From Gracilariopsis chorda (Eukaryota; Rhodophyta; Florideophyceae; Gracilariales; Gracilariaceae), in assembly GCA_003194525.1 (NCBI GenBank), contig NBIV01000020.1:186001-250000 (forward strand): a stretch of 64,000 nt of DNA, read 5' to 3'. Each line of letters starts with the position of its first letter. Position 1 is the first letter of the stretch. The notes beneath the pieces are model-generated. The model did no database searches. It was not told the origin of the DNA and was given only the letters and a program-made list of their open reading frames with translations. The translations under genes were made by a program, and so were the position numbers. Positions 41,058 to 51,107 of this stretch are shown here, one piece after another.

Positions 41058-41552
41058 ATGGCCGAGGAGAAGATAGGAAGCTCAAGCTGGAATAGTTCCA
41101 GCAGGGCTAGAGTGGCCTGCTCTTACACTGTAGAGCTCGCAGCGTTTCGACGAAGCGTATCCGATGCAGAGATTAGATATTTGACTCAATGAGCAACATA
41201 TTCAAACTGTTGGTGTTGCGCATGGAGAGACACAATTAGGTTCGCCACGGAACCAAGAGAAAACCTTCTTCACGGCTTATAGACTTCTTGACGGAGGCGA
41301 ACGCTTCAGTTTCAAGATGTATCAGAAGTTCTGATTCAGAACTGTCTGGCTACGGAGCATTGCGGACTAGCTCGGGATGAAGCGGCTGCAGTTTTAGCAA
41401 GTCAGGGCAAAGCACTCCCCATGGCAGATCAAGTGAACATGTTGATTGATTTCTTGGAGGTTCGCCAAGAACACCGTCTTCATCTTGTAAGTATGGAGCC
41501 AGTGGCGCCATTGCGTTACCCGATTAAGGGAAGAGTGAAGCAAGACAATTAG
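41058..41552 (+). pseudogene. Short coding-like fragments, possibly a decayed or spliced gene
   Basis: An ATG at 41058 opens 44 codons including ARVACSYTVELAAFRRS. After a break, a segment in a second frame reads EKTFFTAYRLLDGGERFSF. A third frame, open from 41292 to a TAG at 41550-41552, reads NCLATEHCGLARDEAAAVLA and MADQVNMLIDFLEVRQEHRL, with a GTAAGT at 41487. The segments look more protein-like than the surroundings but cannot be joined cleanly. No family recognised. Confidence 0.2.
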
Positions 41553-41864
41553 AGTTTACTGGTCTTAGAAGTTGACGGTCGATGACCCTCATAATCCTAG
41601 GAAAGTCTGCTAGCGCTGGTTGTAAGGTGTTCTACAGGAAGGTTTAGGCGTTAGAGCTTAGGGACTTACAGAAATCGTGGATCACTTATCGTTAGTAATC
41701 GGAATCTTATGCTCAAGTTCGATACAAACCGGGATGCAATTCCGGTGTTCTAACCTGGTGACCAAAACTTCTGTGCCTGAGAAAGTGTTCGGTTGCAGGG
41801 AGTCTCTGTTATAAGAAGGCATATGACTTGGGTACAAGTGCTGCGTAACAGGAAGTGGCATATA

Positions 41865-41889
41865 AACAACAACAACAACAACAACAACA
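41865..41889. repeat. AAC trinucleotide microsatellite
   Basis: About eight AAC units in the intergenic gap. Confidence 0.9.
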
Positions 41890-42414
41890 GGAAGTGTTGA
41901 TGGCCGCTGCGATGCGAACCAACACTGGGAAAGCAGTGCTGACCAGTTCGTTCTTCGATGCCTCCAAAGAGTGGCGTCACGACGAAGGAAACTCCCTCCT
42001 CTTCAAGAGAGGCAAGGGCTCGAAGTCGAATCCTTGTTGTTTGTAGAACATGGCCGAAGAAGCCGCTGGTTTGTCTAGAGAGACGTATCTTTACGGTGTG
42101 AGAGAGAGAGAGAGATCTTCTTAGAACAAACGCTACCAGAGTCTCAGAATTAGCGACAGGAGCCCGGAAAGACACATGCACCAATCTCCAGATTGAAGGG
42201 TGCCTTCTCAGACCATCTTCTAACCATATTAACAAAGGTATGTGAATATATATGTTATTGGCAATTACGGTAAGGGGACGACGACAATGAAGAGGTAGTA
42301 TGGTGCGGCGGCAGGAAGCATGAGGTTTGTCCTGTCTGGTCGTCAGCATCTTCGTCTCTTGATCGCAAGAGGCTGCTTTTCGACAACCCTCCTACCTCCC
42401 TGGCTACTTTGCCC

Positions 42415-42435
42415 ATTATTCATTATTCATTATTC
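42415..42435. repeat. Three tandem copies of ATTATTC
   Basis: Perfect 7-bp tandem repeat, three units. Confidence 0.9.
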
Positions 42436-42597
42436 ATGGGTCTCTTGTGAACCTTCACAACAGTCATAGACAATCCCTGTCGACTGTTGGCAACTCTGCC
42501 AGCAATGCTGAACCCAACGCAGACCTGTGTGTTCCGCTGCCTGTTCCGCCACAGCGATAGTTCCACGATGAGGGCAAGCAAGGGTTAGACAGCTAGA

Positions 42598-42621
42598 TGT
42601 GAACTTCACAGTGTGAAGTTC
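42598..42621. repeat. Overlapping palindromes TGTGAA-C-TTCACA and GAACTTCACA-G-TGTGAAGTTC
   Basis: The second palindrome (42601-42621) has perfect 10-bp arms and a one-base spacer; the first overlaps it. The core is the inverse of a palindrome found at 43321-43333. Confidence 0.85.
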
Positions 42622-43264
42622 GCATTGTGAAAGGAGTACGAGCTCTTCTTGTTTTCTGTTTATGTATTGTGGACGGTCGAAGGTTGGCTTATTCCGAATT
42701 GGTGAAAGACGACCTCTCAGAACAAGGCAATCAACAAGATGGTGAATTGTTGGTCCACGCTGAAGCGGGTGGTAGCGGCTAGCCCTTTAGCAGTTGTTTC
42801 CTTTCGAGTATTCTTATAGCCTTGTACGGGACAAGTGATTGTAAACTTTACCATTGGCGTTTGACTATCACATATCTGCGAGAGGGATTGTGCTGGCTTT
42901 CCGCAGTGACAACATTGTCTTTCAGCGACAAGGCAGATTGTAGATTGTTCCTGTACGTAAGGCTTTGCGGTCTTACCCTTCCTAGTTCTATTATTGAAGC
43001 AGCTATATTTGACATCCCTCTGTCTACGTGCACATCTGTGTCGTAATGAAGGAAAGCACAGGATTTGTAGTGTGGAACACCACACCATACGGTTAGACTC
43101 TTCAGCGCGAGAAAGAACAATAACGAAACACGGTAAGTACGTACAGCATTCGGTGGAAGATACCGAAGGGCAAATTTATGCTGTTTCCGACCTTGACTGC
43201 GCACATGGAACAACGGTCACTCATGGAGTACGCCACCAAGCACCGTTGGTAGGCCACCCTGCAG

Positions 43265-43341
43265 CACTTGTGTTGCTTCACATGTTGCTTCACGTGATGT
43301 GATGCAACACAAGTGCCGTATGTGAAGTTCACATACGGCAC
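43265..43341. repeat. Two adjacent inverted repeats (19-bp and 14-bp arms)
   Basis: Arms 43265-43283 and 43297-43315 pair over 19 bp with one mismatch around a 13-base loop. Arms 43313-43326 and 43328-43341 (GTGCCGTATGTGAA and its complement) pair perfectly around one base. Both would form stable hairpins in single-stranded DNA or RNA. Confidence 0.9.
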
Positions 43342-43804
43342 TCTCCATGCTTATTATGAGACTCATATTTTTCGCTTTCCGCTGTGGATTCTCGTAGAAT
43401 GTCACGTGGATGTGAAGGCGGATGCCAAGGTTTTTCGAGATGGCCGAGCATTCGTCTCAAACGGCAAAGCAAATAAAAACACGGATTTTGCGCTGGTGGC
43501 GAGGCAGCCATGAGAGAAATCAACTGCTCACCCTGTCAGGCATCCCACTCAGCGGGAAGTGTTATCGCCAAGTCGGATTGGTACGTAGAATCTTGGTACA
43601 GAAGGACAAAGCTTGTTGGATGCCACTATAGTTATCCTGTTTGCTCACTGAAAAGCATCACCTGCAACTCCGACAGTATCTAGTGTATCGATACGTGGAC
43701 GAAAGTCTAAAAAAGAAGGGAAAGGGATCTTGTGGCTTCGTTGTTTCTCTTGCTAGGCAAAGCTTTCTTTTGTACCGAAACGAAGGTGAAGAGCAGTCGT
43801 TGCA

Positions 43805-45013
43805 ATGGTTTCATCTGTGGAACAAGCGGCCGTTTTGACAAATCGCCAACTGTTTCGTGGCGTGCTTTGTGAACGGACCGTTAAACTTCCGCTGTCCGCC
43901 GCTGGTGTGCAAGCTTCGCGGCTGGCAGCCGGGGCGGATGGCTCATTTATCTTTGCAACCGGACCTGATGTGTACAAGCTGAAATGCTCTCCTACGAGAA
44001 AACGTGCACGGTCAGAAGAAGACGATGGCGGGAGTGCAGGAGGCAAGGATGCGCCTGCTGTGAGTCGAGCAATCGCAGATGATTATCTGGTACCTGCTCC
44101 GTTTGGTGAAATAAGTGCGGAACGGTTCGTGATACACTGTGCACACCGCGCGCAAGTTGAGTCTGTTGCGGCAGACGAGTGGAGAGTGGCATCAGTAGAT
44201 GCATACGGCAGGTGTATCATAACGTGCACAGAGCAGATACATGGTGGTGAGCACGCCCGAAGCGATGCGTGTATCGAAAAGACAAGGAGTTATACGTTGG
44301 CGCCTGTGTCACTGTCTGACGGTGATGGAGGGTGGTGTGGAGTATCGCTGAGAAGGAATGATAGTACAACTGCCGTAGTCGCACGACAGATGTACCGGGA
44401 CGTGAGCATATTCGACATTGATACGGCGGTACGTCGAATGCATACAATTGCGGCTCCGCAAGCTGTGACGGTTTGTGGTGAGGGGGATGTGATTGGGATT
44501 GCCGAACGAAAGGAGTTGTCGCTGTTTGACGGACGGGTCGGAGAGAATGATGGATGCACTGGTAGAAAGAATTTGGGACATGGGCGACTGCTGTGTTTGG
44601 ACAGTTCGGATGATGGATTAGTTGTTGCGGCCGGGGGAATGGACAGGGTTCTGCACGTTTTTGATGTGAGAATGATGAAGGTCCGGGAGAGGTGGAGTGG
44701 ATGTCTAAAGTATGAGATGGGAGGATGTGTACTGAGCCGGGAGATGGAAGGAATGGCATATGTGTGTAGCGTGGACAATGAGGTGGCTTGCGGAGCGTGG
44801 AGCTCGGAGATGGCGGCGCAGGTGGTGAGACACGTTGGTACGAGCAAGTCGGTAATGATCTCGGGGGCGAACACGAAAAGCGCACGACGGGCGTTTGGAT
44901 TCAGAGGAGATGTTCGTCTGACAGGGATTGCGAGACGAAATGTGCATGGGGAGGAAGTGGGGGTGATGTCTGAATCAGGCGCATTTTACTTGTTACGCAC
45001 AAGGCTTGAGTAA
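43805..45013 (+). CDS. WD-repeat-like protein of unknown function
   Basis: A 402-residue protein. Repeated short segments with an ending such as HVFDVRMM and preceding GH-like and GG(M)D elements (LGHGRLLCLDSSDDGLVVAA, then GGMDRVLHVFDV, about 257-295) suggest a beta-propeller with weakly conserved WD repeats. A basic patch followed by acids (SPTRKRARSEEDD, about 62-74) could be a nuclear localisation signal. No exact family is recognised. The gene converges with the EF-hand-like gene: only 71 bp separate the stops. Confidence 0.7.
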   Translation: MVSSVEQAAVLTNRQLFRGVLCERTVKLPLSAAGVQASRLAAGADGSFIFATGPDVYKLKCSPTRKRARSEEDDGGSAGGKDAPAVSRAIADDYLVPAPFGEISAERFVIHCAHRAQVESVAADEWRVASVDAYGRCIITCTEQIHGGEHARSDACIEKTRSYTLAPVSLSDGDGGWCGVSLRRNDSTTAVVARQMYRDVSIFDIDTAVRRMHTIAAPQAVTVCGEGDVIGIAERKELSLFDGRVGENDGCTGRKNLGHGRLLCLDSSDDGLVVAAGGMDRVLHVFDVRMMKVRERWSGCLKYEMGGCVLSREMEGMAYVCSVDNEVACGAWSSEMAAQVVRHVGTSKSVMISGANTKSARRAFGFRGDVRLTGIARRNVHGEEVGVMSESGAFYLLRTRLE

Positions 45014-45084
45014 CACCTGGTACTGTACCAAACGTAAGGGTTAAGGTTCAAATACAGGTACGGTTAACCTTAGGGTTAACGCCT
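45014..45084. terminator. 71-bp convergent intergenic spacer with short palindromes
   Basis: Between two stop codons in opposite directions. It holds GGTAC-T-GTACC, GGTTAACC and repeated GGGTTAA-type words. Both transcripts must end in or past this spacer, so their 3' ends probably overlap. A terminator role is inferred. Confidence 0.35.
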
Positions 45085-45600
45085 TTACTTGCTGGATGGT
45101 TGAATGAAGTTGCACTCGAGCGCAATGGAGTGGAAGTCGTAGGGGGAGAGCGACTGCGTACCGGAGGAGTCCCAGAAGCGCAGCATATGTCGCGCCTGCT
45201 CGGCGGTGTAGGGGAGAGCGTGTTGATGCGCGACGCGTAGGATGTCGGACAGCGTGACGCGCTGCATGTTGGAGATGTCGAAGGCGGCAAAGATTCGGTT
45301 AAGCAGAGCGATTTGAGTGGCAGATAAAGTTTGGGACCGTTTTTGATGCTTTTTGGAATGATTGCGTCGCTTGTTCAAGGATGTGTTTTGGGTGGGTGGA
45401 TGTTCGACGTAGAAATGATGCGAAGGACGATTGGCATGCAAAGATGAAGGTGGCGCTGACGAGGCTGGCGCTGACGAGGCTGTGGGCGACGGTTGCTGCT
45501 GCGCGCGTTCTTGCTGCCCAGCGTACGTCCTACATTGCCTGCGAGGGTTGCGCCGGCGAGGAGGTGAGTGTGATGACGGTGTGCGCATTGCGGCAAACAA
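45085..45600 (-). CDS. Small protein with a degenerate EF-hand pair
   Basis: A 171-residue frame. The N-terminal 95 residues are Arg/Ser/Pro/Gln-rich and probably disordered. The C-terminal 75 residues have the helix-loop-helix rhythm of two EF-hands: LNRIFAAFDISNMQRVTLSD, then ARHMLRFWDSSGTQSLSPYD. The loops lack most calcium ligands (position 12 is Asp rather than Glu in both, and the usual Gly at position 6 is missing), so calcium binding is doubtful. The start ATG at 45600 is the first in frame; an upstream exon cannot be excluded. Function is unknown. Confidence 0.6.
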   Translation of the reverse strand: MFAAMRTPSSHSPPRRRNPRRQCRTYAGQQERAQQQPSPTASSAPASSAPPSSLHANRPSHHFYVEHPPTQNTSLNKRRNHSKKHQKRSQTLSATQIALLNRIFAAFDISNMQRVTLSDILRVAHQHALPYTAEQARHMLRFWDSSGTQSLSPYDFHSIALECNFIQPSSK

Positions 45601-45659
45601 GGGTTGTCCCTGTGACCTTGTTAACTTTTGAGGTGAAGTGTGTGTGGCTCACGCAGCGG

Positions 45660-45720
45660 CGAGGTGGGGGGCGGTTGGTGGGCGGTTGGTGGGCGTTTGG
45701 TGGGCGGTTGGTGGGCGAGG
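45660..45720. repeat. GGTGGGCGGTT minisatellite
   Basis: About five imperfect units of GGTGGGCGGTT. On the plus strand the G runs could form a G-quadruplex. Confidence 0.85.
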
Positions 45721-46136
45721 AGTGGGGGGCGCTCAGAGGCGCGGGCTGTAAAGGAGGTGGCTGTTTGCTTTGATGGCGCAAGCGAGCAAGCTGGCCACAC
45801 GGCGATGCGCTGCCGCGCTGCGTGGCTGCCACAACGGCACTCCAGGCGCACGCGGTGGAATGTGCCGGTGGCACATGCACATGCCGCTAGTGTACGTGAG
45901 ATGGGGTAGGGTAAGCGCGCCATGTACTGTGCCTTCATGTTTGTGTCTGCTGTCGTGTCCGGCACCACAACATAGTGTCCGCGCGCTCGCCACTCACTCT
46001 GGCCCCTTCAAACTTGTTAACATGTACTCGCTACTACTGGCGAACAGTTCCAACCCACAATGAAGAAATTAGAGGACGGAATGTTTACATTAAACAGGAG
46101 TACGCTCCTGTTTACTGTCAAGGCAACAAACAGCTA

Positions 46137-46209
46137 TACACACAAGACACACACACAGACACACACACAGACACACACACACAGACACACAGACACACAC
46201 ACAGACACA
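46137..46209. repeat. ACACAG/AC simple-sequence array
   Basis: Alternating AC dinucleotides interrupted by AG roughly every 6-12 bases over about 70 bp. Confidence 0.9.
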
Positions 46210-46238
46210 CACGAACAAAACATGCACCATTGAAAGTG

Positions 46239-46952
46239 TCAACACGGTTCTCCCGCTACAAGGGCGCCAAGCAGTCTAGATGCCTTTCTCTTCATATTAG
46301 TCTTAGTATAGATGTGGCAACGCGCTCTGGGCACCCTGTCGCAGATTCCGCGACAGTGCGGACAGATCCACGTTCCGCTCGCCTTCGCACTTTCAAAGTC
46401 CCATTGCAACTCTGCGAAGCACGGTCGACACACCGCCTTCCGACACTTGCGATCCGTGTGCAAGTTCGCACAGAAGATCTTTTCCGACTTCTGAGTGCGC
46501 GCGCAGACGTGGCAGAAGCGCGACGGACTGGGCGGCAATGGGGAGCGACGACGTGAGCGCGGCTTCTTTCTGGACGGTGGAGTTAGTGGAATTGGAAGCG
46601 ATGGTTGAGGGGCCAGATGCGCTAGTAGGGGGGTTGTCGGCGCCTGAAGCAGTGGTTGAGGTGGGGCGGCGGGTGGGGCGGCGGCAGTTAGCGGCGACGG
46701 CGATGTGGGGCTGAGGTGGGCGGTGGGTTGCAGGTGCGGAGTAGGCGGTGGGGGAGGAGGGGCAGGGGTGAGTGCTAGCGCACAGCGACGAGACGCGATC
46801 GCCTCGAGTGCGGCCACAATATCCTCGTGCTGCGACGGCGGCTGCTTTTGGGGCGGCGACGGGACGAAAAAGTCTAGAGCAAAGTCATGTTCAAGCGCGA
46901 GGTCAGCCTCGGTGAAAATGAGCAAAGGCAACTGAGCTTGTGTGCGCGGCAT
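46239..46952 (-). CDS. CDCA7-type 4CXXC_R1 zinc-finger protein
   Basis: The ATG at 46952 (MPRTQAQLPLLIF) gives 237 residues. A longer frame from 47210 would include a proline run encoded by a 42-base homopolymer and is more likely 5' leader. The middle is Pro/Ala-rich with a basic stretch (SRKKPRSRRRSPLPP). The C-terminal 90 residues form a cysteine cluster: CHVC, then three single Cys, CRPC, WICPHCRGIC and a last Cys. This is the zf-4CXXC_R1 pattern of CDCA7, a chromatin protein that in animals recruits the HELLS remodeler and affects DNA methylation. The short loop around CHTDRKC-like residues differs from vertebrate CDCA7, so the same role here is inference. Confidence 0.75.
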   Translation of the reverse strand: MPRTQAQLPLLIFTEADLALEHDFALDFFVPSPPQKQPPSQHEDIVAALEAIASRRCALALTPAPPPPPPTPHLQPTAHLSPTSPSPLTAAAPPAAPPQPLLQAPTTPLLAHLAPQPSLPIPLTPPSRKKPRSRRRSPLPPSPSRFCHVCARTQKSEKIFCANLHTDRKCRKAVCRPCFAELQWDFESAKASGTWICPHCRGICDRVPRARCHIYTKTNMKRKASRLLGALVAGEPC

Positions 46953-47045
46953 ATCGGAAAGACGAGTGTGGTCGGGGGACGTTGGTGACGTTTGTTGAGG
47001 GCGGCGGGGGGCGGAAGGGACGGTGGAGTTGGCGGAGAGCGCGTA

Positions 47046-47088
<43 letters not shown>

Positions 47089-49675
47089 GTGAGAGTGGGG
47101 TGGGGAACGATGCGCAGGATTTCGGGGCGGACGTGAAGCTGGCGACGAGCGCGCTTTAAGAAGGCAGTCTGGCGCGAGCGAGCGCGCGCGCGGTGCGTGC
47201 CGTACCGCACGGGCGCGCACGAGGCAGGCGCGTGACGTCATGCGCTGCGCGCCGAGCGGCGCCGCCCCAACCACATGCGCTCAAAAAGATACTTCCGTTA
47301 CAGTCGCAAATATCTGCGGCGCGTGGGGCGCGCGCGCATGAGGAGGGCGCGGACAGCGGAAAGCGTCGGGAAAAAGGGCGCGTTTGGGTTGCGGATAACT
47401 TTAGTAAGTTGGCACGCGTGTTCTAAGGCGGCGGCGCCTTCCTCACCCTTTTCTCGCGCCTGGCCAGCTGAGAGCTGTTGCTTGCGCGGCGCGACATGTT
47501 GTCTTCTCCCGTGGCGCCAACTGTCCCCCCCCCCGCGCCTGCCTGCTTCCGAACCGCTTTCGCTCCGTCTTGCTCTGTATTCATTCCTTGCACGCAGCTT
47601 TCCCTTGGCCGCCCCTATGGAAACCGCAACTGCCTTTTTCTCCGTGTCCTTTGAAGCGCTTCGTGTCATTCACACCCAAGCGCAAACGCAAACGCAAACG
47701 CAAACCCTCCTCCGTCGCCATCGCCGAATGTCAACATTAGCAATCTAAACTTAAGTTACCAACTGTTGCGCCAACCGCACCAAAACCCTTCAAGGCCGCG
47801 TCCGCTTCCCCCTCATTCCGCGCCCACTCGCGACTAGAGCTCTCCCCAAATCTCGCGTGCGTTGTATGTACACCTGTACGTCATTGCGTTTGGACCCGTC
47901 CACTGGACACACACACCCCCCCCTTTCCGGGCAAACACCTTTTCAGCAGCGATAGCCCCCTGCCGAAGCCCGTCCCAACACTGCACTTGACTTTTTTTTT
48001 TTTGCCGCCACGCTATTTGACTGTGTCGAGCGCCCCCTTCACACAAAACCCTGCACAAGCTGCACATCCCAAGCGCAACCAATAGGGCGACGAAAGCGCC
48101 GCCGATGCAATCGCCGCTCACAGCGTCCCACAGCTCAGCGATACGGGCTGAGCGCGCCCAGCCGAATATCCAATCGCATACAGCGAAACATCAAATCACT
48201 TCCGAGTTTGTTTTTGTTGCTCGAGGCCTTCACAAGCCGTTGCCTGTCGATCACATTCCGACTTGTTCCTTTCATTCATCAGTTGGCGCTCTGCCACCCC
48301 CCCCCCCGCATCACCAACGCAGCCCAGCGCTGCGCACAAAACTCGAGAAAAAAGAAAAAAAAGCATCCTGAAACGAAAAGAAAGGATAAGCAGCCGCCGT
48401 TCCAGCGCGCGCGCTGTATGCCGGAGCACTTCTCCCCGCGCCGAAACACAAAACTTCACCCACGTGCCGGCAACAATGGCTTCCACGCGTGTGCGCCACG
48501 CGTCCTACACGTCGATCCCTTCCACAAAACAGGCTGCATGATCCCGCACGGATGTCACTTTGTCCTCCACAATCTCCTTCAACCGACAACCCATCACGTT
48601 TGCAACATCTGCTCGCGTGAAACTTATCTCCCGCCGAAGCGTCATGCCAGTCTCATACCCCCCCTCATCCCCTTTCAAAACCGCCCGTAAAACCATTGTT
48701 GCTCATCTATCTCAACCTGCAACGCCTCGCTGCGCAACCTAACATTACCCTCCGCCTCCACCCTTATTAACTTTATGTTCCTTACTGCCCGACTGTAACT
48801 TTTTTCCGCTGCCTTTGCACCCGAGTCCGTAACAATCGCTATGTGAATGTATGGCGAATGATAATTGCGTTTCTCATTGCGTCACAACAAGGGATAAGGC
48901 TCAATTACCCGTCACAGTTGCATCACTTGAATGCTGCAGCGCACCTTTTGCTGCAACGCGCTTGTATCGCGCTAGCTAGCAAACTGCTGAGGGGCGCATA
49001 ACAATACAAATACAAAAAGGTAAAGTAACAAGTCGGCCTACGTCACCCACCACATCATCCACACACATCAACCCAAACAGCGCTGCACCCGCCGCCTACT
49101 CCACACAGCACACAAACTGCTGCCACATCCTTCCACCCGTCTCATTGCACCTCGGTGCTATCTAAACTCTTTCTGCCTTGCTGCTCAGCTCTGCACTGCG
49201 CAACGCGCGCCTTTCGCCGTGGCACAGTACCCATGCTATCGAGCCTGGCAACTGTAAAGATCGCGCCACCTCAACGAACATAACAGTATTGTGTGGAGAG
49301 CACCACTCTCCGGCTCCAGAGAGCGTCCCCACTGGACACCCTCCCTGGAGTCAGAGAGTGGTCCCTCTGCGCATTCCCTGCTCACCGTGCCACGTATGCG
49401 TATGTGACACCACCTCCACGTTTCCACGCATCGCTACGCATTGTTTCTGTAAGCACTGTCGGATGAGCTCCACCTCCATCGCGTCAAACGCCACGTGGTC
49501 AGTGAGCACTGGTCAGCCGCCCCCGTCTGCCACACGCCAAGCTCAATGCGCATCATTTGCATTGCCACCTCGGCCGCTCGCTACCACTCTACGTTGGCGC
49601 TCAGCCGCGCCCCTCCCCGCCCAACCTCAATCCCCATCCACAACAACAGCAGCAACAGCAAACAGCAACAAAAGC
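46953..49675. other. Divergent GC-rich intergenic region, 2.7 kb
   Basis: Separates the 4CXXC gene and the malonyl transferase gene. It contains a 42-base G homopolymer (47046-47087), TGACGTCA (47233-47240), four or more CGCAAA units (47684-47707), several C runs of 8-10, and CCAAT near 48079. A minus-strand frame from 48696 to 48196 is open except for one TAG (see findings). The long frame upstream of the malonyl transferase start (49178-49675) has no protein-like features. Confidence 0.45.
47046..47087. repeat. 42-base homopolymer G tract (C on the sense strand of the 4CXXC gene)
   Basis: An uninterrupted run of G beginning 94 bases upstream of the preferred start at 46952. The true length may differ because homopolymers are hard to sequence. 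Confidence 0.85.
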
Positions 49676-50725
49676 ATGAATCCCCTACCCCGCCTCGCCT
49701 TCTCGACCCCCCTTCTCCCTCGTACCGCCCCCTCACACCGCCCCCAGCGATGCCGTCCCCATCGCTCCCTCCCGAAAGCCTCCGCTTCAAGAGTGCTTCT
49801 CGCCCCGGGACAAGGCGCACAACAGCCTGATATGGGCATCTCCTGGCGCGATCGCTCCCCCGCAGCAGCAAAAGTAATCGAGACTGCAGATCGTCTCCTC
49901 CAAGATCAACTACACCGCCCGCTCTCCGAGTACATTTTCAACAACACAGATGCTGCCACTCTATCACGTACAGACATTGCGCAACCCGCCATTTTCGTCA
50001 CTTCAATGGCTTGTTGGGCCGGAATCACCGATCTACGCATCCTTCAGCACGACCAACTTGCAGTTACTGCGGGGCTTAGTTTGGGCGAATACACAGCTCT
50101 TACTGTTGCCGGTGCAATTTCGTTTGAAGATGCCTTACGGCTTGTTACCCTGCGCGGTCGCGCTATGCAAGATGCTGCCGAAGCTTCTGACGGCGGTATG
50201 GTAGCTCTCATCGGCGCTGACGAAGCTACTGCAAATGACGTTGTACAAGCTACCCGCGAGAATGACATTCTGGTCGCTGCAAATTTCAATGCGCCTGGAC
50301 AGGTCGTACTGTCCGGTGCGTCCGCCGCAATTGACAGGGCCGCCTCTTACGCAGCGGACGAGAAGAAATTGAGAGTGGCGAAACTGGACGTAGCGGGAGC
50401 TTTTCATTCGCCGCTCATGGAGCCCGCTGCGGAGAGGTTAGCACAAGCGTTAGAGTCTACTGAGATAAACCTGCCGTCCGTACCGGTACTGTCCAACGTC
50501 ACTGGGGCGCCCCACGAGATGGGCTCTGTGCGTCATTTACTTGTCAGTCAGCTTACCAGTTCGGTGCGATGGGCCGATTGTTGCAACTACATTCGACAGA
50601 CGTATCCCGATGCCAGCTGGACTGAACTAGCGCCTGGAAGGACTTTGACGGGCATTATGAGGAAGATTGACCGAAAGATCAAGGTGCAAAACTTGGCTGA
50701 AGCCCCTGTAGAAGCGGAAGCATAG
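49676..50725 (+). CDS. fabD: Malonyl-CoA:acyl carrier protein transacylase, plastid-targeted
   Basis: Transfers malonyl from CoA to ACP in type II fatty acid synthesis. The ATG at 49676 gives 349 residues; an in-frame ATG at 49178 would add 166 residues without protein-like character. Residues 1-36 are Pro/Arg/Ser-rich and act as a plausible plastid transit peptide. The enzyme begins at RVLLAPGQGAQ. The nucleophile elbow is GLSLGEYTAL with Ser135, and the catalytic His is in AFHSPLM (His244). The C-terminal ELAPGRTLTGIMRKI block is typical. Length after leader removal matches bacterial FabD (about 310). It converges with eL20. Confidence 0.93.
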   Translation: MNPLPRLAFSTPLLPRTAPSHRPQRCRPHRSLPKASASRVLLAPGQGAQQPDMGISWRDRSPAAAKVIETADRLLQDQLHRPLSEYIFNNTDAATLSRTDIAQPAIFVTSMACWAGITDLRILQHDQLAVTAGLSLGEYTALTVAGAISFEDALRLVTLRGRAMQDAAEASDGGMVALIGADEATANDVVQATRENDILVAANFNAPGQVVLSGASAAIDRAASYAADEKKLRVAKLDVAGAFHSPLMEPAAERLAQALESTEINLPSVPVLSNVTGAPHEMGSVRHLLVSQLTSSVRWADCCNYIRQTYPDASWTELAPGRTLTGIMRKIDRKIKVQNLAEAPVEAEA

Positions 50726-51107
50726 CCAATGCTTGCTTTTTGCCATTACGAATTCATTCCTATCAGCCTCACAGTTGTTGCGGTGTTGTCGCTGAAGGGC
50801 ATCGCCGATACAGTTGAGGGATAATAAAGCCTATTTTCGAACTCGATACCAATTGCGCGTTTTGTTTTTCTACTTGTCCTACCCGCTGTTAGAACACGAA
50901 AGTGCGATACCAAGGTATCTAATCAATGAAGAACAAACTATCGGACACGAAATCAAGAGACGCAATGATTTTGTTGATGGCGAATTGCAGCACTTCTCTT
51001 GTCGTTTTACGGGATTTCTCACAGATTCGGAACATCTACAACAGATATGCGTCCAACACGCATCTGCCACCGAATAGGCGCATCTGAGAGATAGATGGCC
51101 TCTTTGT
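50726..51107. other. Convergent 3' region between malonyl transferase and eL20
   Basis: 382 bp; no gene or notable repeat seen. Confidence 0.5.

Larger units (their letters stand above)
40272..43804. other. 3.5 kb repeat-bearing gap with weak coding-like remnants
   Basis: No complete gene is recognised. The gap holds an AAC microsatellite (41865-41889), a GA run (42100-42114), three ATTATTC units (42415-42435), a set of inverted repeats (42598-43341) and coding-like fragments at 41058-41552. Open frames over the AAC run translate to Gln or Leu runs and are not convincing. Confidence 0.5.
45601..46238. other. Convergent/tandem intergenic region with two simple-sequence arrays
   Basis: Contains a G-rich minisatellite at 45660-45720 and an ACACAG/AC array at 46137-46209. 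No gene recognised. Confidence 0.5.

Noticed and set aside
41640-41735. tRNA-like B-box GTTCGATAC in the 40-44 kb gap
   Set aside because: The flanking bases cannot form the T-arm stem, and no acceptor stem was found. Similar B-box matches elsewhere also failed pairing.
41750-42349. Minus-strand 199-codon frame with a leucine run
   Set aside because: The leucines are the complement of the AAC microsatellite; no other protein feature is visible.
45040-45082. Interstitial telomere-like GGGTTAA words
   Set aside because: Only two or three imperfect units occur, mixed with palindromes; not a telomeric array.
46953-47210. N-terminal extension of the 4CXXC protein with a proline run
   Set aside because: The prolines come from a homopolymer of uncertain length, and the ATG at 46952 begins a more typical sequence.
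49178-49675. 166-residue N-terminal extension of the malonyl transferase
   Set aside because: The sequence is His/Cys/Thr-rich without structure, and the ATG at 49676 starts a normal-length leader before the conserved enzyme.
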